From Mycolicibacterium duvalii (GTDB lineage Bacteria; Actinomycetota; Actinomycetes; Mycobacteriales; Mycobacteriaceae): a stretch of DNA of 64,000 bases. The stretch lies in assembly GCF_010726645.1 (NCBI RefSeq), contig NZ_AP022563.1, positions 1,922,001-1,986,000 on the forward strand, in the 5' to 3' direction. The translations under genes and the position numbers were made by a program. The notes beneath the pieces are model-generated. The model saw only the letters and a program-made list of their open reading frames with translations. It was not told where the DNA came from and did not search any database. Positions 57,628 through 64,000 of the stretch are shown in pieces; the stretch's first letter is position 1, and each line of letters begins with the position of its first letter.

Positions 57628-57643
57628 TGACAGTTCACTGTCA
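57628..57643. promoter_or_regulatory. Palindromic operator TGACAGT-TC-ACTGTCA
   Basis: Same arms as the 52489 site, in the 94-bp gap between the PEP-domain gene (start 57609) and the FadD gene (stop 57704). It is 18 bases upstream of the PEP-domain start. With the 52489 copy it marks two operons under one control. The regulator is not in the window. Confidence 0.8.
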
Positions 57644-57703
57644 TTACTGCAACCATTGTGACCAGGCGGGGGTAAACCGGAAAAGTGACGAGTCGCCTGC
57701 CGT

Positions 57704-59302
57704 TCACGTGTAAGAGCGTTGGCCGTCGTACCGTTCTCGCAGGACGTTCTTCAGCACTTTCATGCTGGCGTTGCGCGGCAAGTCGTCGACCAAGAACACG
57801 TGCCGGGGAACCTTGAAATTCGCCAGGCGCCCCTTCACCCAGTCGAGCAGTTCGTCACCGTTCACCGCCGGCTCGGCGACCACGTACGCGACACCGACCT
57901 CGCCGAGTCGCTCGTCCGGCACTCCGATGACGGCGACGTCGATCACCTTGTCGTGCCGACGCAGGGCGCGTTCTATTTCTGCTGGATAGGCGTTGAAGCC
58001 GCCGATGATGAACATGTCCTTCTTGCGGTCCACGATGCTCAGGAAACCCTCCTCGTCGAGGACGCCGACGTCGCCGGTTCGCAGCCACCCGTCGTCGTCG
58101 ATGGCCTTCGCCGTTTCCTCGGGGTCGTCCCAGTAGCCGCGCATGACGTTGTACCCGCGGACCAGTACCTCGCCCGGATTTCCCGTGGGCACCTGGTTCC
58201 CCACGTCATCGACGAGTCGGACGTCTACGTCTCGCATCGGCTGTCCGACCGTGTGGGTGGCCGTGGCGAGGTCGTCGTCGGCATGGGTGGTGCTCACCAC
58301 TGCGCTTGCTTCGGTGAGGCCGTAGGCACTGAACACCATGTCGAACCCGAGGACGTCACGCACTTGCTGCATCAGCTCGGGGGCCACCTTCGTCGCCGTG
58401 GGAGCCGCCACGCGCAGGTGCGACAGGTCGTGCTCCTCGCGGCGTGGGTGCCGGATGATCTCCGTGTACACCGTCGGCGGTCCGAGGAGCACCGAGATCC
58501 TCTCCTCGGAAAGCCTTTTCAGCACGGTGTCGACGTCGAAGTGCGACTGCGGGATTGCCGTCGCCCCCATCATCAGAGAGGCCAGCCAGCCGGCCTTGTA
58601 ACCCAAGCTGTGGAAGAAGGGAGGGATGATCAGCTGGCGGTCCCCCGGGCGAAAGGTGAAGACTTCGGCCAGGTTCGCGTACATCCGCAATGTCTGTCCG
58701 TGGGTCAGCACCACCCCCTTTGGCGCGCCGGTGGTGCCGGAGGTGAACATGATGTCGGAGACGGAATCGGGGCCCACGGCGTGGATGCGGGCGAGGGCCT
58801 CATCGGTGGGGACGGTGTCACCGGCTCCGAGGTAGTCCGCCCAGGCGGTGGCGCCGGCAGCACGGCCGGGCCCGATCAGAACGACGCGGCGACGCACCGG
58901 GTCGGAGGCCGGTAATGCCTGATCGAGCATGTCCGGGTAATTGTTGCCGAGAAATTCGGGCACGGTCAGCACCGCCGACGCACCGCTCTTGGTGATGACG
59001 TAGGCTGCTTCGGCGCCTTTGAAGCGGGTGTTGAGCGGCACCAGGATTGCACCGGCCCCCAGGACTCCGAGTGCCGCGATGATCCAGTCGGCGGAGTTGG
59101 GAGCCCACAACACGACTCGATCTCCCGGCGCAATGCCCAGCGCGACAGCCGCTTTGACGCTGCGCACCAGTTGTTCGCCGAGCTGTTCAAAGCTCAGGCG
59201 TACACCCGCGTCGAGGTCGACGACCGCCTCCGCAGCGCCGAACCGCTGCGCGTTGGTCCACACCATGCGCGGGATGCTCACATATTGTTCGTCACCCCTC
59301 AT
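57704..59302 (-). CDS. Acyl-CoA synthetase, FadD3-like
   Basis: A 532-residue class I adenylate-forming ligase: IMFTSGTTGAPKGVVLTH (A3), SAYGLTEASAVVS (A5), GDVGVLDEEGFLSIVDRKKDMFIIGGFNAYPAEIE (A7/A8, partly shown), MKVLKNVLRERY (A10, Lys). FadD3 of M. tuberculosis has the same FHNFGYKAG-like segment (here PPFFHSLGYKAGWLAS). It activates an acid to acyl-CoA. It overlaps the CoA-transferase gene by 11 bases on the reverse strand. Confidence 0.92.
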   Translation of the reverse strand: MRGDEQYVSIPRMVWTNAQRFGAAEAVVDLDAGVRLSFEQLGEQLVRSVKAAVALGIAPGDRVVLWAPNSADWIIAALGVLGAGAILVPLNTRFKGAEAAYVITKSGASAVLTVPEFLGNNYPDMLDQALPASDPVRRRVVLIGPGRAAGATAWADYLGAGDTVPTDEALARIHAVGPDSVSDIMFTSGTTGAPKGVVLTHGQTLRMYANLAEVFTFRPGDRQLIIPPFFHSLGYKAGWLASLMMGATAIPQSHFDVDTVLKRLSEERISVLLGPPTVYTEIIRHPRREEHDLSHLRVAAPTATKVAPELMQQVRDVLGFDMVFSAYGLTEASAVVSTTHADDDLATATHTVGQPMRDVDVRLVDDVGNQVPTGNPGEVLVRGYNVMRGYWDDPEETAKAIDDDGWLRTGDVGVLDEEGFLSIVDRKKDMFIIGGFNAYPAEIERALRRHDKVIDVAVIGVPDERLGEVGVAYVVAEPAVNGDELLDWVKGRLANFKVPRHVFLVDDLPRNASMKVLKNVLRERYDGQRSYT

Positions 59303-60407
59303 CGGCCGGTCCCGGGCCCAGATCTCTTGTGCCCCAATCCTGTAAGACTTCTGCGGTGTGCTCGCCTACCCCAGCCAGCCGATCAGACGGGTGGCCCGCG
59401 CCCGGCAGCGACCGCGGCGCCGGAGCGGGAACCGGAACGGCGTCGCCACCCTCTGCCTGCAATGTGCGAATTGCGTTGCGGTGGCGCAGGTGAGGATCGG
59501 CAAGAATGTCTGCCGCGGTGTTGACCGGAGCCACCGGGATGCGTGCCTCCTGCAGCACGGCGAGCACCTCGTCGCGCGGGCGGGCCGCCGCCCAGCGGCC
59601 GAGGGCGACCTCTGGGGCGTCCGAGTCGCCGGCACCGACGAGTTCCCGTATCGAGCGTTCCTGACGGCTGGTGGAGGCGCTGACCGCGACCCACCCACCG
59701 TCGCCGGTGGCGAACACGTTCCGGAGCCCGATACCGGGCAATCGGCTGCCGAGCCGGTGCGGCGGCGGCGCGGACCCGTCGAAACCGGACAGGACCGGCG
59801 CCGTCATGTGCAGCATCGCATCGACCGGATTCACGTCGATGACCTGTCCCGCTCCCCCGTTCATCTGACGTTGATACCAGGCCGTCATGATGCCGAAGGC
59901 GCCCACATACGCCATGACCGCGTCGCCGAGCGGCACCGACGGCAACACCGGTGGGCCGTCGGGATCGCCGGTCATGTGGGTCAGACCGCTGAGTGCCTCA
60001 GCGAGCGTGCCGTTTCCGGGTCGGCCGGCCGCCGGTCCATCCAGTCCGAATCCGCTGACGTGGACATAGATGAGACCGGAATTCAGCGCGGCCAACGTCT
60101 CGTGGTCGAGCCCGCGCCGTTGCAGCCGGGCGGTCGGTTCGTTCACGACGACCACGTCGATGCCGGGAATGACGGCGTGGAGTTGCCGGCGGTCCACGGC
60201 GACCTCAGGATCCAGCACCAGCGACCGTTTTCCGCGTGCGGTCAGGGCCCACAGGTGGCGGGCCGATTCACGGTAGGGGTCACCGCCGGGCGGTTCCAAC
60301 CGCACGACATCGGCGCCGTGGTCGGCCAGGACGGAGCTGATCAGCGGTGCGGCCAACAGCGACGCGGCATCGAGCACCCGGAGGCCCGCCAGCGCTCCGG
60401 TCGTCAA
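59292..60407 (-). CDS. Class III CoA-transferase (CaiB/BaiF type)
   Basis: A 371-residue protein starting at TTG 60407, inside a 4-base overlap with the upstream gene (TTGA). Typical opening GLRVLDAASLLAAPLISSVLADHGADVVRLEPPGGDP, then GLIYVHVSGFGLDGPAAGRPG and DVNPVDAMLHM with an Asn-Pro in place of the usual active-site region, QVIDVNPVDA. Near the C-terminus is DPHLRHRNAIRTL. It transfers CoA between acids. The catalytic Asp of the family would lie near VSLLD; its exact residue is not assigned. Confidence 0.9.
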   Translation of the reverse strand: MTTGALAGLRVLDAASLLAAPLISSVLADHGADVVRLEPPGGDPYRESARHLWALTARGKRSLVLDPEVAVDRRQLHAVIPGIDVVVVNEPTARLQRRGLDHETLAALNSGLIYVHVSGFGLDGPAAGRPGNGTLAEALSGLTHMTGDPDGPPVLPSVPLGDAVMAYVGAFGIMTAWYQRQMNGGAGQVIDVNPVDAMLHMTAPVLSGFDGSAPPPHRLGSRLPGIGLRNVFATGDGGWVAVSASTSRQERSIRELVGAGDSDAPEVALGRWAAARPRDEVLAVLQEARIPVAPVNTAADILADPHLRHRNAIRTLQAEGGDAVPVPAPAPRSLPGAGHPSDRLAGVGEHTAEVLQDWGTRDLGPGPADEG

Positions 60408-61447
60408 GGGCGGACAGGTCTGGTCTGGGCCATCGTGGTACCCCAGCTGTGCAGCGCGGCCGCATGCAGGCCGCCGAGACCGCCGGCGAACATCACGATG
60501 ACATCCTCGGGGCGGCGCGCGAGCCGGACCCGGCCGTCACTGGTGATGCGGCCGTGTTGCTCGTACAGGTCCTGGTACTGCTTGGGCCACTCGGTGACCG
60601 GAATGGATGCCGACTCCCACAGCACCTGCTGAACATCGGCAGGATCGGGATAAGCCTTGCCGATCATCGGCGCCCACACCGGGTTGAGTGCGACGACCAC
60701 TTCGGCGAACGACAGTTGCAGCAGATAGCCGTTGGCGCCGTGATACGCCAAGGACCGGCCGATGAATTGCAGCAATGTGTCCGCATCGGTGGCCATGGTT
60801 TCACAGATGTTGACCGTGCCCATCGTCCCGAAGGCGGTGACCGCGTCGCCGGGTACGCCGCGCCGCTCTGCCAGCGGCGCCCACGGCGAGCGCTCCTCCC
60901 ATTCGCCGAACACGATGCCGACGGTGCGGGCGGGCTGGCCGAACGTGCTCTGCGAGGTGACCCCGGTCCGCTGCCGGGCCACATTGCGCATGACCAGTTG
61001 CAGCGCGCGACCGATCGCGGCGGCGCGACCGTCGGCACCGCCCAGGCAGCCCGCGCCGAACGGAATGCCGAGCGTATGACGCTGTTCACCGTTGACGATC
61101 AGCGCCGTCGTCACCGAGCCGGTTGTGGCGTTCAGCGCGTGCAGCTCGTACCGCGGATCGGCCACGGCCTCGATCGCGGCGCGCAGCAGCGGCAGCGCCG
61201 ACGCGGGCGCCCCGGCCATCACCGCATTGATGGCCAGCTTCTCGGCGGTGACGGGGGCATTCGACGGCGGCAGCGCGGCGATGATCTCGGCCGGGTCCGC
61301 ACCCCATTGCTGTAGGTAGCCGTCCACACGTTCGGCGGTGGGCGGGATCAGCGGCAGCCCGTCACTCCAGCCGCGCCCCCGGGCGAACGCGTCGAAGTCT
61401 TCCTGATCGCCCGGCACATCGACGGTCGTGCTCTGCAGGACGGGCAT
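60404..61447 (-). CDS. UGSC-family-like protein without the CGSC motif
   Basis: A 347-residue protein starting at ATG 61447, which shares its first base with the stop of the next gene upstream (TGATG). It has WSDGLPLIPPTAERVDGYLQQWG, NAPVTAEKLAINAVMAG and LNATTGSVTTALIVNGEQ, as in the larger subunit of the UGSC pair. A longer frame to 61696 is a shadow. No catalytic residues are assigned. It is always paired with the CGSC subunit in the family as far as recognised. Confidence 0.75.
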   Translation of the reverse strand: MPVLQSTTVDVPGDQEDFDAFARGRGWSDGLPLIPPTAERVDGYLQQWGADPAEIIAALPPSNAPVTAEKLAINAVMAGAPASALPLLRAAIEAVADPRYELHALNATTGSVTTALIVNGEQRHTLGIPFGAGCLGGADGRAAAIGRALQLVMRNVARQRTGVTSQSTFGQPARTVGIVFGEWEERSPWAPLAERRGVPGDAVTAFGTMGTVNICETMATDADTLLQFIGRSLAYHGANGYLLQLSFAEVVVALNPVWAPMIGKAYPDPADVQQVLWESASIPVTEWPKQYQDLYEQHGRITSDGRVRLARRPEDVIVMFAGGLGGLHAAALHSWGTTMAQTRPVRP

Positions 61448-62292
61448 CAGATCACCGCGCCGATCGTGTCGAGCAACCGCGGGAAGGCCTCGCGAGCGGC
61501 CGCCCGCACCTGGTCCTCGGGCAGCACGTTCAGCGACGAATCCAGTTGCAGCAACCGCAGTCCCGGGCGTCCGGCGTCGGCGGCCAGCGTGCGGGCCAGC
61601 CCGACGAAGTGCTCGGTCACGGCGACGACGGTGGGCAGTCCGCGATTCAATGCGTTGAGGCCGTCCTTGACGCTCCACGAGGTGCATGAGCCGCAATTGG
61701 CCAGGCCCGAGATGATCGCGTCGACGCCACCGACGAAGGCATCGTATTCGGCTTGATGACGTTCACCCTCTGGGCCTTTCAGCCCCTGGGCGCGGCGCCA
61801 CGTGGTCACGATCGCCCCCGCTCGTTCCAGTTCGGGAATCCATTCGGAAACGGTCTGGTCGTACGCCGCCCACAACACGTCGACCCGCAGGCCGATCCGC
61901 TTGCCCGTCAACGGACCCAGATCCGGTCCCGGGTCGTCGTCGCCGGGCACCGCACCGGCCGTCGGATCCAGCACCGAGAGGGTATGCGGCACCGTAACTT
62001 TCGATGTTGCTGCCGGTGTCACCCGCGGATCGTCGAGCAGCAGCGATCCGAGTGCGGGCACAGCGGTGCGCAGCCGGGTCTCGACGACATCGCGTAGCCG
62101 GTCGGGCGGCAACACGCAGTCCGCGCACTCCACACTGTCGAGGCTCAATTTGAGTGAAACCGTGCCGGTATCGGTATCGGCGGCAATGAGCTCGAGCGAT
62201 CCGCCGTCGCCGCCCAGCATCGCGGAAAGCTCGGCCACCACTCCGGCGACCACGGCGCGACTGATCGGTTCTTTGAGTTCAGTGTCCAACAT
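61447..62292 (-). CDS. UGSC-family protein with CGSC motif
   Basis: A 281-residue protein starting at ATG 62292 with GAGGA upstream; an in-frame start at 62349 is less likely. Diagnostic segment: ISGLANCGSCTSWSVKDGLNAL, where the UGSC family has U-G-S-C. The codon for the first position is TGC, so it is cysteine, not selenocysteine. Earlier, LSLDSVECADCVLPP has a second CxxC. The redox-type motif suggests a thiol chemistry step, unproven. First gene of the 62292-57704 reverse unit. Confidence 0.8.
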   Translation of the reverse strand: MLDTELKEPISRAVVAGVVAELSAMLGGDGGSLELIAADTDTGTVSLKLSLDSVECADCVLPPDRLRDVVETRLRTAVPALGSLLLDDPRVTPAATSKVTVPHTLSVLDPTAGAVPGDDDPGPDLGPLTGKRIGLRVDVLWAAYDQTVSEWIPELERAGAIVTTWRRAQGLKGPEGERHQAEYDAFVGGVDAIISGLANCGSCTSWSVKDGLNALNRGLPTVVAVTEHFVGLARTLAADAGRPGLRLLQLDSSLNVLPEDQVRAAAREAFPRLLDTIGAVI

Positions 62293-62530
62293 TGCGGAGT
62301 CCTCTTCCGATGAACGGGACGGCCGACTGCTTGCCGCACCAACATCCATATCGTAAGGCTTCTATTATGGATTTGTCCATGCACTATCCGGCCTCGACAC
62401 CACGCTGTCCGGGTTATAACGTAAGCCATCTATTATGGCGGTCCGAGGTTTCACCCGGATTGGTTGCCGGACTTCCCGGAGACCGTCCGATGCGATGCTC
62501 ACGCCGACCGCACCGATCCAGGAGTTGCCG
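62293..62530. promoter_or_regulatory. Divergent regulatory region with direct repeats
   Basis: The only gene-free stretch here. CGTAAGGCTTCTATTATGG (62352-62370) and CGTAAGCCATCTATTATGG (62420-62438) are direct repeats differing at two positions, 68 bases apart. Each ends in TATTAT, a plausible -10 box on the plus strand toward the ACAD gene at 62531. They may be two promoters or two regulator sites. Confidence 0.55.
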
Positions 62531-63712
62531 ATGAACACAGCGGGAGTGATCCCCGGGCCACTGGCCGAAGACGTCACGGCCTATCGCCGCGAACTGCGCC
62601 AGTTCCTGCGCACCGAACCGGAGCTCGACACCTGGCGCGCTGATCCGGCGGAGTCCACCGAGGAGATTCTCCAGTCGCACGCGCGCCTGTTGGCGCTGCT
62701 CTACTCGGGAGGATGGAACCGTTACGGATGGCCGCCGGCCATGGGCGGGCTGGGTGGCAGCGAACTCCATCGAGCGGCGTTCTACGAAGAACTGAGCATG
62801 GCCGACCTCCCCATCCCCGAGCAATGCATGACGCTGGATACGGTCGGCCCGGCCGTCGTGGGCTTCGCCCCCGAACTGGCCGCGCAACTGCTTCCGGGAT
62901 ACCTGCGGGGCGACGAATGGTGGGGGCAGGGGTTCAGCGAGCCCGAGGCGGGCAGCGACCTGGCCGCACTGCGTACCCGCGGAACCGTCGACGGCGACCG
63001 GATGGTGATCAACGGTCAGAAGATCTGGACCAGCCAAGCCGCGACGGCGACCCGGTTGCTGTGCCTGGTCCGCACCGGTACCCCCGAGTCCCGGCACCGC
63101 GGACTGACGATCGTCCTCGTCGATGCCGACTGCCCGGGAATCACCATCCGTCCGATCGCACTGGCCAGCGGTCAGCGCGAACTCGCCGAGGTGTTCTTCG
63201 ACGACGTGAATGTGCCCCTGGACCGGGTGATCGGCGAGATCAACGGTGGCTGGGCCGTGGCCATGTACCTGATGCAGTGGGAGCGGGCCATGTACTGCTA
63301 CGCGTCGACGTCGCGCCTGATGCGGTCGATGCAGCTGCTGCGCGATCGGATGCTCGCCGACGACATCGCCGGTGACGCCGAGACGTCGGCGTTTGCGCGC
63401 ATCTATGTGCAGCTGTCGACAGCCAAAGCCCGTGGTCTGCAATCCATTCGGCGGTTGGCAGCGGGCGAGAAGCTCGGCCCCGAGGCCAGTGTCGACAAGC
63501 TGCTGTGCGGGCAGGCGGACAAGGCGGCATACGACCTCGTTGCCGAGGTGATGGAGCAGGCGTCGTTGGTTGCCGCACCGGCGGATCGGCGCTACGCCCA
63601 CGACTGGTCCGACCAGTGGTGGTATTCGCGCGCCGCCACGATCATGGGCGGCTCCGCCGAAATCCAGCGCGGCATCATTGCCGACCACGTTCTGGCACTT
63701 CCGAAGGATTGA
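62531..63712 (+). CDS. Acyl-CoA dehydrogenase (FadE, ChsE-like)
   Basis: A 393-residue ACAD starting at ATG 62531, eight bases after AGGAG. Motifs: WWGQGFSEPEAGSDLAALRTRGTVDGDRMVINGQKIWTSQA (first part shown), WAVAMYLMQWERAMY, and ATIMGGSAEIQRGIIADHVLALP at the C-terminus. The SAEIQR type of end is that of FadE/ChsE heteromer subunits. The next gene, four bases on, is another ACAD, so the pair may form an alpha2beta2 enzyme. Confidence 0.92.
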   Translation: MNTAGVIPGPLAEDVTAYRRELRQFLRTEPELDTWRADPAESTEEILQSHARLLALLYSGGWNRYGWPPAMGGLGGSELHRAAFYEELSMADLPIPEQCMTLDTVGPAVVGFAPELAAQLLPGYLRGDEWWGQGFSEPEAGSDLAALRTRGTVDGDRMVINGQKIWTSQAATATRLLCLVRTGTPESRHRGLTIVLVDADCPGITIRPIALASGQRELAEVFFDDVNVPLDRVIGEINGGWAVAMYLMQWERAMYCYASTSRLMRSMQLLRDRMLADDIAGDAETSAFARIYVQLSTAKARGLQSIRRLAAGEKLGPEASVDKLLCGQADKAAYDLVAEVMEQASLVAAPADRRYAHDWSDQWWYSRAATIMGGSAEIQRGIIADHVLALPKD

Positions 63713-63716
63713 CACC

Positions 63717-64000
63717 ATGGCCGATCACCGCACACCCGACCCGCAGACCCGGGCTCTCATCGAACAATCCGTCGGCGAGATGTTCGCCCACGCCGAGCAG
63801 GACCGCTTTCACCGCTTGACGACGATGCTGGGTGAACTCGGCTGGAGTGAGGTCGCCGAGGAATACCCGCCGGCCGCGCAAGAAATCCTGGCGACCCAGC
63901 ATGCCCTGTCGCTGACGACGTCGGACCTGCTCGACATCACGCTGATCGACCGGCTCAGCCCCACTCTTCCCACGGCTCCTCCGGTCGGACGTTCCCTCGT
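63717..64000 (+). CDS. Acyl-CoA dehydrogenase, N-terminal part cut by the window edge
   Basis: About 94 residues from ATG 63717 (MADHRTPDPQTRALIEQSVGEMFAHAEQDRFHRLTTMLGELGWSEV, shown in part), then off the window. The helical opening and gap of 4 bases after the ACAD stop fit the second subunit of a FadE pair. The rest is not visible. Confidence 0.75.
   Translation, partial: MADHRTPDPQTRALIEQSVGEMFAHAEQDRFHRLTTMLGELGWSEVAEEYPPAAQEILATQHALSLTTSDLLDITLIDRLSPTLPTAPPVGRSL

Noticed and set aside
60404..61696. A longer start for the 347-residue UGSC-like gene
   Set aside because: The extra N-terminus is Arg-rich shadow of the neighbouring gene; ATG 61447 fits the TGATG overlap.
61447..62292. Selenocysteine in the UGSC motif
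   Set aside because: The codon at the U position is TGC, not TGA, so the protein has cysteine there.

Overview
The window is high-GC actinobacterial DNA that reads as a non-tuberculous, probably fast-growing Mycobacterium (Mycolicibacterium-type) chromosome. Grounds: a near-canonical DosR/DosS hypoxia system with two Acg-type nitroreductases, an AglA-length alpha-glucosidase, a TIGR00027-type methyltransferase, many GTG/TTG starts, 4-base start/stop overlaps, and abundant FadD/FadE-type lipid genes. The species cannot be fixed from sequence alone.

Layout. (1) 1-7.8 kb: 5' part of thrS, a PGPGW membrane protein, a PaaI-type thioesterase, a DUF1990 protein, a GAF-ANTAR regulator, and a very long secreted proline-rich repeat protein built on a 19-residue period and carrying two compensating frameshifts. 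(2) 8.0-13.4 kb: a DosR dormancy cluster in which the heme sensor kinase is divergent from an acg-usp-dosR operon, with a DosR-type box between them. (3) 13.4-20.9 kb: alpha-glucosidase divergent from an LpqY/SugABC-like sugar ABC importer followed by a DUF4032 protein. (4) 21-24.7 kb: molybdate operon (HTH-TOBE protein, modA, modB, modC) and an isochorismatase-fold protein lacking the usual cysteine. (5) 24.8-30.2 kb: a small CxxC protein, a formate/nitrite-type channel with an MTHFR-like protein and a methyltransferase, and a MASE1-PAS-GGDEF diguanylate cyclase. (6) 30.3-31.4 kb: tRNA-Val(CAC), a secreted DUF6636-like protein, then tRNA-Gly, tRNA-Cys and tRNA-Val(GAC).

(7) 31.4-42.4 kb: a decayed prophage or island next to tRNA-Val(GAC). 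It has a HicA-like pair, an HNH protein, a prohead protease-capsid gene split by two in-frame amber codons, a frameshifted WhiB-like protein and a replication ATPase. It is capped by a nested set of insertion sequences: an IS30-type element is split by an IS3-type element, which is split by a second IS30-type element, and an IS3-type transposase tail lies alongside.

(8) 42.5-64 kb: a catabolic island for CoA-activated substrates. It contains two acyl-CoA synthetases, a class III CoA-transferase, four or more acyl-CoA dehydrogenase genes (one a double-length fusion), an Ltp2-like protein with DUF35 partners, four SDR or nitroreductase-type redox enzymes, TesB, a UGSC-family pair, and a PEP-utilising mobile-domain protein next to a DUF7064-like protein. 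Two perfect palindromes of the form TGACAGT-NN-ACTGTCA lie just upstream of two long leftward operons (starts at 52476 and 57609), which suggests one TetR-like repressor controls both. No such regulator is encoded in the window, so its ligand and the substrate are unknown.

Several genes show single-base losses in short homopolymers (proline-rich gene, WhiB-like gene, two transposases, PEP-domain gene). Some of these may be sequencing errors rather than biology.
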